Below, one piece after another: positions 39,133 through 52,351 of a stretch of 64,000 nucleotides of DNA; position 1 is the stretch's first letter, and every line of letters starts with the position of its first letter. Under the pieces are notes generated by a model. The model saw only the letters and a list, made by a program, of their open reading frames with translations, was not told the DNA's origin and did no database searches. The stretch is from Rutidosis leptorrhynchoides (lineage: Eukaryota; Streptophyta; Magnoliopsida; Asterales; Asteraceae), in assembly GCF_046630445.1 (NCBI RefSeq), contig NC_092339.1, positions 56,677,001-56,741,000 on the forward strand, in the 5' to 3' direction. A program made the position numbers and the translations under genes.

Positions 39133-42100
39133 TGAAATGTCCCGTTCTTATTGATTAAAAACGTTCCATATTAATTGATTTCGTTGCGAGGTTTTGACCT
39201 CTATATGAGACGTTTTTCAAAGACTGCATTCATTTTTAAAACAAACCATAACCTTTATTTCATAAATAAAGGTTTAAAAAGCTTTACGTAGATTATCAAA
39301 TAATGATAATCTAAAATATCCTGTTTACACACGACCATTACATAATGGTTTACAATACATATATGTTACATCGAAATCAGTTTCTTGAATGCAGTTTTTA
39401 CACAAAATCATACAAACATGGACTCCAAATCTTGTCCTTATTTTAGTATGCAACAGCGGAAGCTCTTAGTATTCACCTGAGAATAAACATGCTTTAAACG
39501 TCAACAAAAATGTTGGTGAGTTATAGGTTTAACCTATATATATCAAATCGTAACAATAGACCACAAGATTTCATATTTCAATACACATCCCATACATAGA
39601 GATAAAAATCATTCATATGGTAAACACCTGGTAACCGACATTAACAAGATGCATATATAAGAATATCCCCATCATTCCGGGACACCCTTCGGATATGATA
39701 TAAATTTCGAAGTACTAAAGCATCCGGTACTTTGGATGGGGTTTGTTAGGCCCAATAGATCTATCTTTAGGATTTGCGTCAATTAGGGTGTCTGTTCCCT
39801 AATTCTTAGATTACCAGACTTAATAAAAAGGGGCATATTCAATTTCGATAATTCAACCATAGAATGTAGTTTCACGTACTTGTGTCTATTTTGTAAATCA
39901 TTTATAAAACCTGCATGTATTCTCATCCCAAAAATATTAGATTTTAAAAGTGGGACTATAACTCACTTTCACATATTTTTACTTCGTCGGGAAGTAAGAC
40001 TTGGCCACTGGTTGATTCACGAACCTATAACAATATATACATATATATCAAAGTATGTTCAAAATATATGTACAACACTTTTAATATATTTTGATGTTTT
40101 AAGTTTATTAAGTCAGCTGTCCTCGTTAGTAACCTACAACTAGTTGTTCACAGTTAGATGTACAGAAATAAATCGATAAATATTATCTTGAATCAATCCA
40201 CGACCCAGTGTATACGTATCTCAGTATTGATCACAACTCAAACTATATATATTTTGGAATCAACCTCAACCCTGTATAGCTAACTCCAACATTCACATAT
40301 AGAGTGTCTATGGTTGTTCCGAAATATATATAGATGTGTCGACATGATAGGTCGAAACATTGTATACGTGTCTATGGTATCTCAAGATTACATAATATAC
40401 AATACAAGTTGATTAAGTTATGGTTGGAATAGATTTGTTACCAATTTTCACGTAGCTAAAATGAGAAAAATTATCCAATCTTGTTTTACCCATAACTTCT
40501 TCATTTTAAATCCGTTTTGAGTGAATCAAATTGCTATGGTTTCATATTGAACTCTATTTTATGAATCTAAACAGAAAAATTATAGGTTTATAGTCGGAAA
40601 AATAAGTTACAAGTCATTTTTGTAAAGGTAGTCATTTCAGTCGAAAGAACGACGTCTAGATGACCATTTTAGAAAACATACTTCCACTTTGAGTTTAACC
40701 ATAATTTTTGGATATAGTTTCATGTTCATAATAAAAATCATTTTCTCAGAATAACAACTTTTAAATCAAAGTTTATCATAGTTTTTAATTAACTAACCCA
40801 AAACAGCCCACGGTGTTACTACGACGGCGTAAATCCGGTTTTACGGTGTTTTTCGTGGTTCCAGGTTTTAAATCATTAAGTTAGCATATAATATAGATAT
40901 AGAACATGTGTTTAGTTAATTTTAAAAGTCAAGTTAGAAAGATTAAGTTTTATTTGCGAACAAGTTTAGAATTAACTAAACTATGTTCTAGTGATTACAA
41001 GTTTAAACCTTCGAATAAGATAGCTTTATATGTATGAATCGAATGATGTTATGAACATCATTACTACCTCAAGTTCCTTGGATAAACCTACTGTAAATGA
41101 GAAAAATAGATCTAGCTTCAAAGGATCCTTGGATGGCTTGAAAGTTCTTGAAGCAGAATCATGACACGAAAACAATTTCAAGTAAGATTTTCACTCGAAA
41201 TAAGATTGTTATAGTTATAGAAATTGAATTAAAGTTTGAATATGATTATTACCTTGTATTAGAAAGATAACCTACTGTAAGTAACAAAGGTTTCTTGATC
41301 TTGGATGATTACTTGGAATGGATTTAGAAAACTTGGAAGTAAACTTGCAATCTTGGAAGTATTCTTGATTTTATGAAACTAGAACTTTTGGAATTTATGA
41401 AGAACACTTAGAACTTGAAGATAGAACTTGAGAGAGATCAATTAGATGAATAAAATTGAAGAATGAAAGTGTTTGTAGGTGTTTTTGGTCATTGGTGTAT
41501 GGATTAGATATAAAGGATATGTAATTTTGTTTTCATGTAAATAAGTCATGAATGATTACTCATATTTTTGTAATTTTATGAAATATTTCATGCTAGTTGC
41601 CAAATGATGGTTCCCACATGTGTTAGGTGACTCACATGGGCTGCTAAGAGCTGATCATTGGAGTGTATATACCAATAGTACATACATCTAAAAGCTGTGT
41701 ATTGTACGAGTACGAATACGGGTGCATACGAGTAGAATTGTTGATGAAACTGAACGAGGATGTAATTGTAAGCATTTTTGTTAAGTAGAAGTATTTTGAT
41801 AAGTGTCTTGAAGTCTTTCAAAAGTGTATGAATACATATTAAAACACTACATGTATATACATTTTAACTGAGTCGTTAAGTCATCGTTAGTCGTTACATG
41901 TAAATGTTGTTTTGAAACCTTTAGGTTAACGATCTTGTTGAATGTTGTTAACCCATTGTTTATTATAACAAATGAGATGTTAAATTGTTATATTATCATG
42001 ATATTATGATATATAATATATCTTAGTATGATATATATCCAGTTAAATGTCGTTACAACGATAATCGTTACATATATGTCTCGTTTCGAAATCATTAAGT

Positions 42101-42571
42101 TAGTAGTCTTATTTTTACATATATATTTCATTGTTAATACACTTAATAATATATTTACTTATCATTTAACATAATTAACCAAGTGTATCAATATCTTAAT
42201 ATGATTCATATGTACCTAGTAAGACGTTGTTATAACGATAATCGTTATATATATCGTTTTCGAGTTTCTTAAATTAATAGTCTCATTTTTATGTATATAA
42301 CTCATTGTTAAAATACCTAATAAGATACATACTTATAATAAAATCATGTTAACTATATATATAACCATATATATGTCATCGTATAGTTTTTACAAGTTTT
42401 AACGTTCGTGAATCACTGGTCAACTTGGGTGGTCAATTGTCTATATGAAACCTATTTCAATTAATCAAGTCTTAACAAGTTTGATTGCTTAACATGTTGG
42501 AAACACTTAATCATGTAAATAACAATTTCATTTAATATATATATAAACATGGAAAAGTTCGGGTCACTACA
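39133..42571 (-). repeat. Element B, 5' LTR (3439 bp)
   Basis: Same ends as 16812-20228. A short extra AT stretch (around 42012-42033) accounts for the length difference. As the 5' LTR in minus orientation it should carry the active promoter of the element. Confidence 0.92.
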
Positions 42572-42576
42572 CCTTG

Positions 42577-43529
42577 AGCATCACCATGTCACCTTCTTGA
42601 AACTCGATCGGTCACCTACGTTTATCGACATAAGATTTTTGTCTATCTTGCGCCGCCTTTAAACGAGCCCGAATCATATCGATTTTACTATTTGTCTCCA
42701 ATAACAAGTCGGTGCTCCTGACTTCCCTTTGACCCACTTCGCCCCAACAAATCGGGGTCCGACACCTTCTACCATATAACATCTCATATGGCGGCAATCC
42801 AATACTAGTGTGAAAACTATTATTGTACGAGAATTCCACCAAAGGCAAATGTTCATCCCAACTACCACCGAAATCAATAATACACGAACGTAACATATCT
42901 TCCAACATTTGATTCATACATTCGGTTTGACCGTCCGTTTGAGGATGGTACGCCGTGCTCATATTCACCCTCGTACCCATATCTTCATGAAACTTCTTCC
43001 AAAATCGAGAAGTAAAACGCGTGTCCCGATCCGAAACAATAGACGCGGGAACTCCGTGTCTCGATATCACCTCCTTAATGAACATCTTCGCGAGTGCCTC
43101 CGACGTAATTGCTTCTTTAATAGGAAGAAACAATGCACTCTTCGTCAATCTATCGACAATCACCCAAATAGTGTCAAATTGGGTTCTTGCCGTTTTCGGC
43201 AACTTGGTAATAAAATCCATGGTAATATGCTCCCACTTCCACATCGTAATTTCTAGCGGTTGCAACTTACCATACAGCTTTTGGTGTTCGGCTTTAACTT
43301 GCAAACACGTGACGCATTGCTCAACATACTTAACAACGTCGCGTTTCATGCCCGGCCACCAATAATCTTTCCTCAAATCATGGTACATCTTCGTCGCACC
43401 CGGATGTATGGAATACTTAGACTTGTGCGCCTCATCAAGAAGCACCTTTCGGAAATCACCCATCTTAGGCACCCACACTCTTTCTTGAAAAGACAACAAA
43501 CCACGCGAACCCATCGTAATGAATTCCGA
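42577..43529 (-). pseudogene. Element A integrase
   Basis: A 300-residue frame (43514-42612) has the HHCC zinc finger (HKSKYSIHPG ... CVTCLQVKAEHQ), the acidic residues in [10 protein letters not shown] and VSDRDTRF, and a later Glu in the TECMNQMLEDM block. A TAA at 42612-42614 and another at 43530-43532 interrupt it in frame. After the first stop the sequence reads into the GPF region and continues at 16811 once element B is removed. Confidence 0.88.
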
Positions 43530-44780
43530 TTACCCCACAATTCGTTCCGCATGCTTGTTGTGAACGTAAGCCTCTATTTGAATCACACCAAGTTTTTCAA
43601 GAAAATCGTTAGTAATAATCATACGTAACAATCCCAATCGTAACACCAGATGTTGACTCTTTCGACTTAACGCATCCGCGATTACATTCGCCTTGCCCGG
43701 ATGGTAAAGTATTTCACAATCATAATCTTTCACCACGTCCATCCACCTACGTTGATGATAATTCAAATCCCGTTGATCAAACAGATGTTTCAAAATCTTG
43801 TGATCCGAATAAATCATACACTGGACACCATACAAGTAGTGGCGCCAAATTTTCAAAGCATGAACCACTGCCGCTAATTCAAGATCATGAGTCGGGTATC
43901 TCTTTTCATGTTCCTTTAATTGACGAGAGGCGTAAGCAATGACTTTACCTCGTTGCATTAGAACACACTCGAGCCCATTCAAAGAAGCATCACAAAAAAC
44001 CGTCATATCATCTACACCTTCCGGCAACACTAAGACCGGAGCTTGACACAATTTCTCTTTCAACAATTGAAAAACGATTTCTTGCTCGTTCTCCCAATTG
44101 AACCTCGTATTCTTCCTTGTCAACTTAGTTAATGGAGAAGCAATCTTTGAAAAGTCTTGGATAAACCGACAATAATAACCAGCCAATCCGAGAAAACTTC
44201 GAATTTCCGTAGGCGTAGTCGGTTGTCCCCAACTCTTCACCGTCTCTATCTTCCCCGGATCTACTTGAATACCATCCTTGTTCACAATATGGCCAAGGAA
44301 TTGAACTTCCCTTAGCCAAAATTCACATTTCAAGAACTTAGCATATAACTTCTCTTTTCTCAAAGTCTTCAACACCTCGCGTAAATGATGTTCGTGTTCC
44401 TTCATACCCTTAGAGTAGACAAGAATATCTTCAATGCACACAATTACCGACTTGTCCAACATAGGTTGGCATACTCGGTTCATAAGATCCATGAATGCCG
44501 CCAGTGCATTCGTAAGACCAAAAGGCATAACTACAAATTCAAAATGCCCGTAACGCGTACGAAAAGCCGTTTTCTCAATATCTTCCTCACGGACCCGCAT
44601 TTGGTGATAGCCGGACCGTAGGTCAATTTTAGAGAAATACGTCGCACCTTGGAGTTGATCAAATAAATCTTCAATCCTAGGCAATGGATAACGGTTCTTG
44701 ATTGTCACTTTGTTCAACTCCCGATCAATGCACATACGCATACTTCCGTCTTTCTTTTTCACGAATAAAACCGGAGCGCC
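43530..44780 (-). pseudogene. Element A reverse transcriptase and RNase H
   Basis: A 410-residue frame with RT blocks ([33 protein letters not shown]) and RNase H ([27 protein letters not shown]). The catalytic motif reads VIVCIEDIL where relatives have VIVFIDDIL, so a catalytic Asp is Glu. A Tyr is missing after CID in the block that reads CIDYRELNK in element C. A TAG at 44781-44783 replaces the Trp of the SPWGAP region. The enzyme is very unlikely to work. Confidence 0.9.
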
Positions 44781-44783
44781 CTA

Positions 44784-45497
44784 AGGCAAAGCACTCGGTC
44801 GAATAAAACCCTTCTCAAGTAACTCTTGGGTTTGATTTAACAATTCTTGCATTTCCGTCGGCGCTAAATGATAAGGAGTTTTAGCAATGGGAGTAGCTCC
44901 CGGAACCAACTCAATGCGAAATTCAACTTGTCTTTCCGCCGGAACACCCGGTAACTCATCCGGAAAAACGTCTTCAAATTCACTTACCACCGGAATTTCA
45001 CGAATAGGTGGTGGCTCATCACGAGTATCGACAACATGGGCAAGAAAAGCCATGCCACCACTAACAAGGAAACGACATGCCCGTGCAAAAGTGCATACCG
45101 GTACAGGTCTTCTACGTTTATCGCCATGAATAATTAACTCTCCCCCACTTGGGGTCTTCACACGAATAGACTTTTCGTGGTATGCAATATCGGCTCTATT
45201 ACGATCGAGCCAATCCATACCAACCACGATATCAAAATCACCCAAAGTCATCGGGATGAGATCAATTTTAAAGTTCTCGGAACCAAACACAACATTACAA
45301 TCCTTACACACATCAACCACTAGCACCGTCTTGCCATCCGCTATTTAGACTTCTACCGGACGACTTAACTTAGCTAACGGTTTATTAAGTTTAGGCACAA
45401 ATTTTGGAGACACAAACGATAAATTTGCACCGCTATCAAATAGAATCCTTGCCGGATTAGAGTTAACCATGAAAGTACCTGAAACGACTTCATTGGA
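44784..45497 (-). pseudogene. Element A protease region
   Basis: The minus strand shows the aspartic protease core ILFDSGANLSFVS around 45420-45450, then an in-frame stop near 45345, then a 181-residue frame (45326-44781) with VVGMDWLDRNRADI and the linker to RT (FPDELPGVPAERQVEF). Confidence 0.85.
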
Positions 45498-46610
45498 TTA
45501 CTTGGCTTCATCGTTGGTCATCAAATAATTACGTCCCCTAGCCGACCCCGCCGCCTTCTCTATTCTCTTAACTTGATCATTTCGGAGTTCGGGGTACTCC
45601 GACTTTCGGTGCCCTTCTTGTTGACAATTGAAACATGTGATCACATTAGTACGCGGTTTTGGGCAATCACGAGAGTAGTGACCTTTTTGCCCACAATTGT
45701 AACATGTGGTCACGTGAACACTAGGAGCACCCTTCTTTACATTACCAACACTTTCGGATACTCCCTTACTCTTCTTGTTCGAAAAACTAGAAGCTTCAAA
45801 TTTTCTTTTACTTGGCGCATAACTAACCGGACTCGGAGCTTGCGCTTCAAACCCCTTCGCCACAGCCAAAAGCTTAGCAAAAGTCTCAACTTGACCAATA
45901 CTAATTTTACCCTTCAAATCGTCTCTAAGGGTCGCATGAAAGTCTTCCATTAACAATTGATCATTCCCCACATACTCGGGGCAAAAACGCGCCTTGGCGA
46001 GAAAAATGGTTTTGAGAGTGTTTAGGTCCAAAGACCCTTGACGCATGCTCCTTAACTTGTTGCGCAATTTGGAAAGATCCGCTTGCGTACGATATTCAAG
46101 GAAAAACTCCTTCTTGAACTCCACCCAAGATAACCCTACAAAAGCTGCATCACCCACCATATCAATCTTACTATCGAGCCAATCTTTAGCATGACCCCTT
46201 AGCAAACTAGTAGCAAGCCTTGTCTTTTTCTCGGGAGGGCACTCGGTAGTGCGAAAACAACCTTCAACATCGGAAATCCAAGCCGCACTTTTCATGGGGT
46301 CGGGATCCCCGTGAAAGTGAGGAAGCTTAGTCGCCAAGAAGTTCTTATAGCTACACTCCAACTCGCCCATAATTTGAGGTCTAGGAAACCTCCTTTCAAC
46401 TTCTTCTTTAACAGCATTGGTCATTCGTTCTTGAATCATATCGACAATTTGTTCCGAAACTGACTCTTCGAGAATTTGCTTAACCTTTCGAGAGAAAACT
46501 GAAACATAGTTTTCTAGAGCAGCCTCTATTTTGGTGGTCATCTCGTCCGTTTCCTCCATATGAGAAGGACCACCTTTGCCATTCTTATCCGTTCCATTTC
46601 TCGTCTTCAT
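45498..46610 (-). CDS. Element A gag
   Basis: A 370-residue open frame. It has an N-terminal coiled-coil-like region (residues ~25-75), a retrotransposon gag capsid domain (KLPHFHGDPDPMKSAAWI, LRNKLRSMRQGSLDL), and two zinc knuckles, CYNCGQKGHYSRDC and CFNCQQEGHRKSEY. The second has Tyr in place of its final Cys, so it is damaged. The frame ends at a TAA just before protease, probably a premature stop in what was a gag-pol fusion. It is the only long uninterrupted part of element A. Confidence 0.9.
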   Translation of the reverse strand: MKTRNGTDKNGKGGPSHMEETDEMTTKIEAALENYVSVFSRKVKQILEESVSEQIVDMIQERMTNAVKEEVERRFPRPQIMGELECSYKNFLATKLPHFHGDPDPMKSAAWISDVEGCFRTTECPPEKKTRLATSLLRGHAKDWLDSKIDMVGDAAFVGLSWVEFKKEFFLEYRTQADLSKLRNKLRSMRQGSLDLNTLKTIFLAKARFCPEYVGNDQLLMEDFHATLRDDLKGKISIGQVETFAKLLAVAKGFEAQAPSPVSYAPSKRKFEASSFSNKKSKGVSESVGNVKKGAPSVHVTTCYNCGQKGHYSRDCPKPRTNVITCFNCQQEGHRKSEYPELRNDQVKRIEKAAGSARGRNYLMTNDEAK

Positions 46611-46918
46611 TCTAAAGATTAAAGAATGGATTATACATCACCAACGAATTAATACACATAAATACCTATGCATATGACCGTACACACCCCACATCTAGCT
46701 CAATGCTTGTCGCACATCCTTGCTTGACTTGACTTGCAACCGTGATAGTGGTCGCGACTCACTATTACGCTCACATGCCATGTCACGCTCAAACGTATCA
46801 CAACCATCTCGCTCGATGTTCAAAAAAATAACACATGATTAGTAACATCAATATATATAGCATAGTTAGTCCACCTATGCATAAAAGAACTAATCAAAAC
46901 CCGCACCGACCCGTAATC
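46611..46918 (-). other. Element A leader, inner part, with left duplication for element C
   Basis: Non-coding leader upstream of gag. Its last five bases (46914-46918, TAATC) recur at 63024-63028, marking the insertion site of element C. Confidence 0.85.
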
Positions 46919-49900
46919 TGTAGTGACCCGAACTTTTCCATGTTTATATATATATATATATTAATTGAGATTGATATTTACATGACTAAATGTTTCCAAC
47001 GTGTTAAGCAATCAAACTTGTTAAGACTTGATTAAATGAAATAAGTTTCATATAGACAATTGATCACCCAAGTTGACCGGCGATTCACGAACGTTACAAA
47101 ATTGTAAAAACTACATGTTGTGGTATATATAGACATATATATATGGTTGACATGAGATTATGATGAGTAAGTATCTCACTAAGTATATTAACAATGTGTG
47201 ATATACATAAGAAATGAGATTACTAAGTTAAGAAACTCAAAATGATATATATAACGATTATCGTTATGATAACGTCTACTAAATATATATGTATCATATT
47301 AAGATATTGATACACTATATTTAACATGATAAAATGATATTTAAATATATCATTAAGTGTGTTAACAATGAACTACATATGTGAAAATAAGACTACTAAC
47401 TCAAGAATTACGAAACGAGACTTATATGTAACGATTATCGTTGTAATGATATTTTAATGTATATATCATATTAAGAGATATTCATACATCATAATATCAT
47501 GATAATATAATAATTTAACATCTCATTTGATATAATAAACATTGGGTTAACAACATTAATTGAGATCGTTAACTTAAAGGTTTCAAAACAACACTTACAT
47601 GTAACGACTAACGAAGACTTAACGACTCCATTAGAATGTATATACATGTTGTGTTTTGATATGTATTCTTACACTTTTGAAAGACTTCAAGATACATATC
47701 AAAGTACTTCTACTTAGCAATAATGCTTAAAATTACATCCTCGTTCAGTTTCATCAACAATTCTACTCGTATGCACCCTTATTCGTACTCTTACAATACA
47801 CAGCTTTTAGATGTATGTACTATTGGTATATACACTCCAATGATTAGCTCTTAGAAGCCCATGTGAGTCACCTAACACATGTGAGAACCATCATTTGGAA
47901 ACTAGCATGAAATATCTCATAAAATTACAAAAATATTAGTAATCATTCATGACTTATTTACATGAAAACAAAATTACATATCCTTTATATCTAATCCATA
48001 TACCAACGACCAAAAACACCTACAAACACTTTCATTATTCAATTTTCTTCATCTAATTGATCTCTCTCAAGTTCTATCTTCAAGTTCTAAGTATTCTTCA
48101 TAAATTCCATAAGTATAGTTTCATAAAAATCAAGAATACTTCCAAGTTTGCAAGTCTACTTCCAAGCTTTCTAATCCATTCCAAGTAATCATCTAAGATC
48201 AAGGAACCTTTGTTATTTACAGTAGGTTATCTTTCTAATTCAATGTAATATTCATATTCAAACTTTGATTCAATTTCAACAACTATAACAATCTTATTTC
48301 GAGTGAAAATCTTACTTGAACTGTTTTCGTGTCATGATTCTGCTTCAAGAACTTTCAAGCCATCCAAGGATCCTTTGAAGCTAGATCCATTTTTCTCATT
48401 TATAGTAGTTTTATTCAGAAAACTTGAGGTAGTAATGATGTTCATAACATCATTCGATTTATACATATAAAGCTATCTTATTTGAAGGTTTAAACTTGTA
48501 ATCACTAGAACATAGTTTAGTTAATTCTAAACTTGTTCGCAAATAAAAGTTAATCCTTCTAACTTGAATTTTAAAATCAACTAAACACATTTTCTATATC
48601 TATATGATATGCTAACTTAATGATTTAAAACCTGGAAACACGATGAACACCATACAATCGGATATACGCCGTCGTAGTGAAACCGGGGGCTGTTTTGGTT
48701 CGGATAATTAAAAACTATGATAAACTTTGATTTAAAAGTTGTTCTTCTGGGAAAATGATTTTTCATATGAACATGAAACTATATCCAAAAATCTTGGTTA
48801 AACTCAAAGTGAAAGTATGTTTTTCAAAATGGTCATCAAGATGTCGTTCTTTCGACGGAAATGACTACCTCTTTAGTAATTGACATGTAACTTAAATTTC
48901 CGACTATAAACCTATACTTTTTCTATTTGGATTCTTAAATTAGAGTTCAATATGAAACCATAGCAATTTGATTCACTCAAAACGGATTGAAAATGAAGAA
49001 GTTATGGGTAAAACAAGATTGGATATTTTTGATCTTTTTAGCTACGAGAAATGTCTAACAAATCTATACAAATCATATCCTAGCTAACTTATATTGTATT
49101 ATACATGTATTCTAATATATTATGTAATCTTGGAATACCATAGACACGTATGCAAATGTTTTGACATATCATATCGACCCATGTATATATATTATTTGGA
49201 ACAACCATAGACACTCTATATGCAGTAATGTTGGAGTTAGCTATACAGGGTTGAGGTTGATTCCAAAAATATATATACTTTGAGTTGTGATTTAGCCTGA
49301 GACGTGTATACACTGGGTCGTGGATTGATTCAAGATAATATATATATCGATTTATTTCTGTACATCTAACTGTGGACAACTAGTTGTAGGTTACTAACGA
49401 GGACAGCTGACTTAATACACTCAAATCTTTTAAACATAATAAAAATGGTTGTAATTATATTTTGATCATACTTTGATATATATGTACATATTTGTATAGG
49501 TTCGTGAATCGATCCGTGGCCAAGTCTTATTTCCGAGGAAGGAAATATCTGTGAAAGTGAGTTATAGTCCCACTTTTAAAATCTAATATTTTTGGGATGA
49601 GAATACATGCGGGTTTTATAAATGATTTACAAAATAGACACAAGTACGTGAAACTACATTCTATGGTTGAATTATCGAAATCGAATATTCCCCTTTTTAT
49701 TAAGTTTGGTAATCTAAGAATTAGGGAACAGACACCCTAATTGACGCGAATCCTAAAGATAGATCTATTGGGCCTAACAAACCCCATCCAAAGTACCGGA
49801 TGCTTTAGTACTTCGAAATTTATATCATATCCGAAGGGTGTCCCGGAATGATGGGGATATTCTTATATATGCATCTTGTTAATGTCGGTTACCAGGTGTT

Positions 49901-50389
49901 CGCCATATGAATGATTTTTATCTCTATGTATGGGATGTGTATTGAAATATAAAATCTTGTGGTCTATTGTTACGATTAGATATATATAGGTTAAACCTAT
50001 AACTCACCAACATTTTTGTTGACGTTTAAAACATGTTTATTCTCAGGTGAATATTAAGAGCTTCCGCTGTTGCATACTAAAATAAGGACAAGATTTGGAG
50101 TCCATGTTTGTATGATATTGTGTAAAAACTGCATTCAAGAAACATATGTCGATGTAATATATTTCTATTGTAAACCATTATGTAATGGTCGTGTGTAAAC
50201 AGTATATTTTAGATTATCATTATTTGATAATCTACGTAATGTTTTTAAAACATTTATTGATAAAATAAAGGTTATGGTTGTTTTAAAAATGAATGCAGTG
50301 TTTGAAAAACGTATCATATAGAGCTCAAAACCTCGCAACGAAATCAATTAATATGGAACGTTTATAATCAATATGAACTGGATATTTCA
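46919..50389 (+). repeat. Element C, 5' LTR (3471 bp)
   Basis: Starts TGTAGTGACCCGAAC. The end reads GATATTTCA here and GGGACATTTCA in the 3' copy. It carries the LTR core shared with B, D and E (about 49660-50070), including CATGTTTATTCTCAGGTGA (50030-50049). Similarity to the B LTR is roughly 80-85% over the first few hundred bases, so B and C are separate subfamilies. Confidence 0.92.
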
Positions 50390-50597
50390 GTTGGTATCCG
50401 AGCGTTGGTCTTAGAGAACCAGAAAATTTGCATTAGTATGTCTTATCGAGTTTGTTAGGATGCATTAGTGAGTCTGGACTTCGACCGTTTTTCTTTAAAA
50501 ATGATTGCTTAACATTTTTGTTGGAAACTATATATTATTAGCATGTAAATATTATGTGATATATTAATCTCTTAACATGTTTGATATTGTGTGATAG
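50390..50597 (+). other. Element C primer-binding site and leader
   Basis: GTTGGTATCCGAGCG directly after the LTR is the same non-canonical primer site as in element B. The rest of the leader is non-coding and matches B up to the point where D inserted there. Confidence 0.8.
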
Positions 50598-51185
50598 ATA
50601 TCTACCTCTAGCACAAATCCCATTGACTCACCTAATAATAACGAAGAGTCGAATATATATTGGTAAGATTCACAAGTTCCCAAAGAACCGGAAGAAGAGG
50701 AAACGGAACCGGAAGAAGAGGAACCGGAAGAAGAGGAACCGGAAGAAGAAGAGGTTCCGGAGGGGGGAATAGTAGGAACCACAGAAAACCGGTCAAATAA
50801 AATAAAATCTTCAACCAATGGACCAAAGTTAATAATAGTCAATGGTGTTTCCGCTAAGGAAGCAAAATATTGGGAAAATTACCAATTTTCTGATGAATCG
50901 GATCCTGATGAGGATTCCGATGATGTTATAGAAATTTCCCCGACCCAATTTAATGAGGCAAAAGAAAATAATAAGGGAAAAGGCATCAAAATAGAGAAAT
51001 CTGATTCCGACCCCGATGAACTTTATATGTACCGTCAACATCCGTATTTTCAATATCGTGACAATAACCCGGGAACCTCTAAACCACCAGGTTTTTCTAA
51101 ACCAATGTGGAAAATGACGACTCGTATTAGAGGAACATCATATATCCCTAGAAGATTAGGAAAAAGAACCAAGTCCGAAGAATAA
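50598..51185 (+). pseudogene. Acidic ORF of element C, broken
   Basis: Counterpart of 26075-26647. The start codon is ATA instead of ATG (50598-50600), and a TAA follows the Trp of the NIYW block. The Glu-rich repeat, the VNGVSAKEAKYWENY block and the basic C-terminus (PPGFSKP, RIRGTSYIPR, KRTK) are all kept. Conservation of the tail in two diverged subfamilies argues it was once under selection. Confidence 0.75.
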
Positions 51186-51335
51186 GAAACCAGTGATTCA
51201 GATTAGAGGGGTGTGAGCATGTTGTTTAATAAATGTATTGTAGTGTGCTTGTACTTTTATGTTCTATGTAAAAATTGCTTGTATTGTTTGTTATTACGAA
51301 TCTAATCCTTGTCTATTTTACAGTATAAAAACAAA

Positions 51336-52027
51336 ATGGACGTTAAGGGTAGACAACCGAATATTTTAGAAGACCTACCAGAGGATATGATTGAGGAAAT
51401 CTTGTCTAGAGTCTGTCAGAATTCATCAGCACATTTAGTTATGGCGAAATTAACTTGTCAAACATTTGAAAGACTTTCCAGAAATGCCTTAGTTTATAAA
51501 AGGCTTTCCCTTGATAGGTGGGGTATATCACATTGGAGAGACTTTAAGTTACGCCGTGTTTTCTTTAAAGTGTTAAATGCGGGGAACCCAAATGCAATTT
51601 TACGCTACGGGTTAAGAACCTATTTTGACTCAACATATCCCAACATAGGATTTCGTGAATTAGAAAGAGCTTCTAAAATGCAACATAAAGAAGCATGTTA
51701 TGCTTACGAGTTAGTGATGTTCGCTTCTTACCAAAGTGAGAAAAAGAACATCGAATTGCAGCTTTTAAATAAAACTTTTCCACAAGTGACGGATTCAATA
51801 GTTGGGGTGAGAAACAAGGTTTTTAGATTATTACGGGGCTGTTGGACATTACGAAACCCTCGTCCTTTTGACGACATTACAACATGCTGCCTAGCTAATG
51901 GTCATAACGGTTATTTTCCACAAGACCAATGACGGGAAGTCGTCTTAGTAAAACCAGAATGCATGACTTGTTTCTGGACTTATGAATTACGTGTCTTTAT
52001 TTCCTTTGCTGAACAACTTGCGTATTA
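51336..52027 (+). pseudogene. F-box-like ORF of element C, truncated by a stop
   Basis: Counterpart of 25224-25907, about 77% identical by hand alignment. It has the F-box start LPEDMIEEILSRV and the GNPNAILRYGLRTYFD and MQHKEACYAYELVMF blocks, and two extra residues near the N-terminus. A TGA at 51930-51932 removes the last ~31 residues, which remain readable to TAA at 52025-52027. The ATG at 51336 follows TATTTTACAG (51315-51324), an acceptor-like site. Confidence 0.8.
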
Positions 52028-52351
52028 ACTAGATTTATCTTCAAAACTGTCCTGTATCATAGTGTACTATATTTCATGTTATATGTAATATAGCGAAGTT
52101 GTAAGTTTGAAGAATATTTGTATGTGATATATTATTATAATCAGTTTTTCATATGGAATTGTAGTAGTTAAATTGTATATTAGCTACTAAGTATGAACTT
52201 AACGGGTAGGTAGTACCCGAATTTAAACTTATAAAACGCTAATATGAAGAAAAAGCTTTTATAAATGAGTTCATATTATGCTACGAGATACTATTGACTA
52301 CTCTTAATATTCTGTATGATTAAATTGTTTCATTTGACTATTTTAAAGGAA
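52028..52351 (+). other. Element C spacer with internal PPT-like motif (52201-52219)
   Basis: Non-coding stretch between the F-box ORF and gag, with AACGGGTAGGTAGTACCCG, the internal copy of the U3-proximal motif. Confidence 0.75.

Noticed and set aside
42909-43628. Plus-strand frames of 114-122 codons opposite element A integrase
   Set aside because: Antisense shadows of a clear integrase reading frame.
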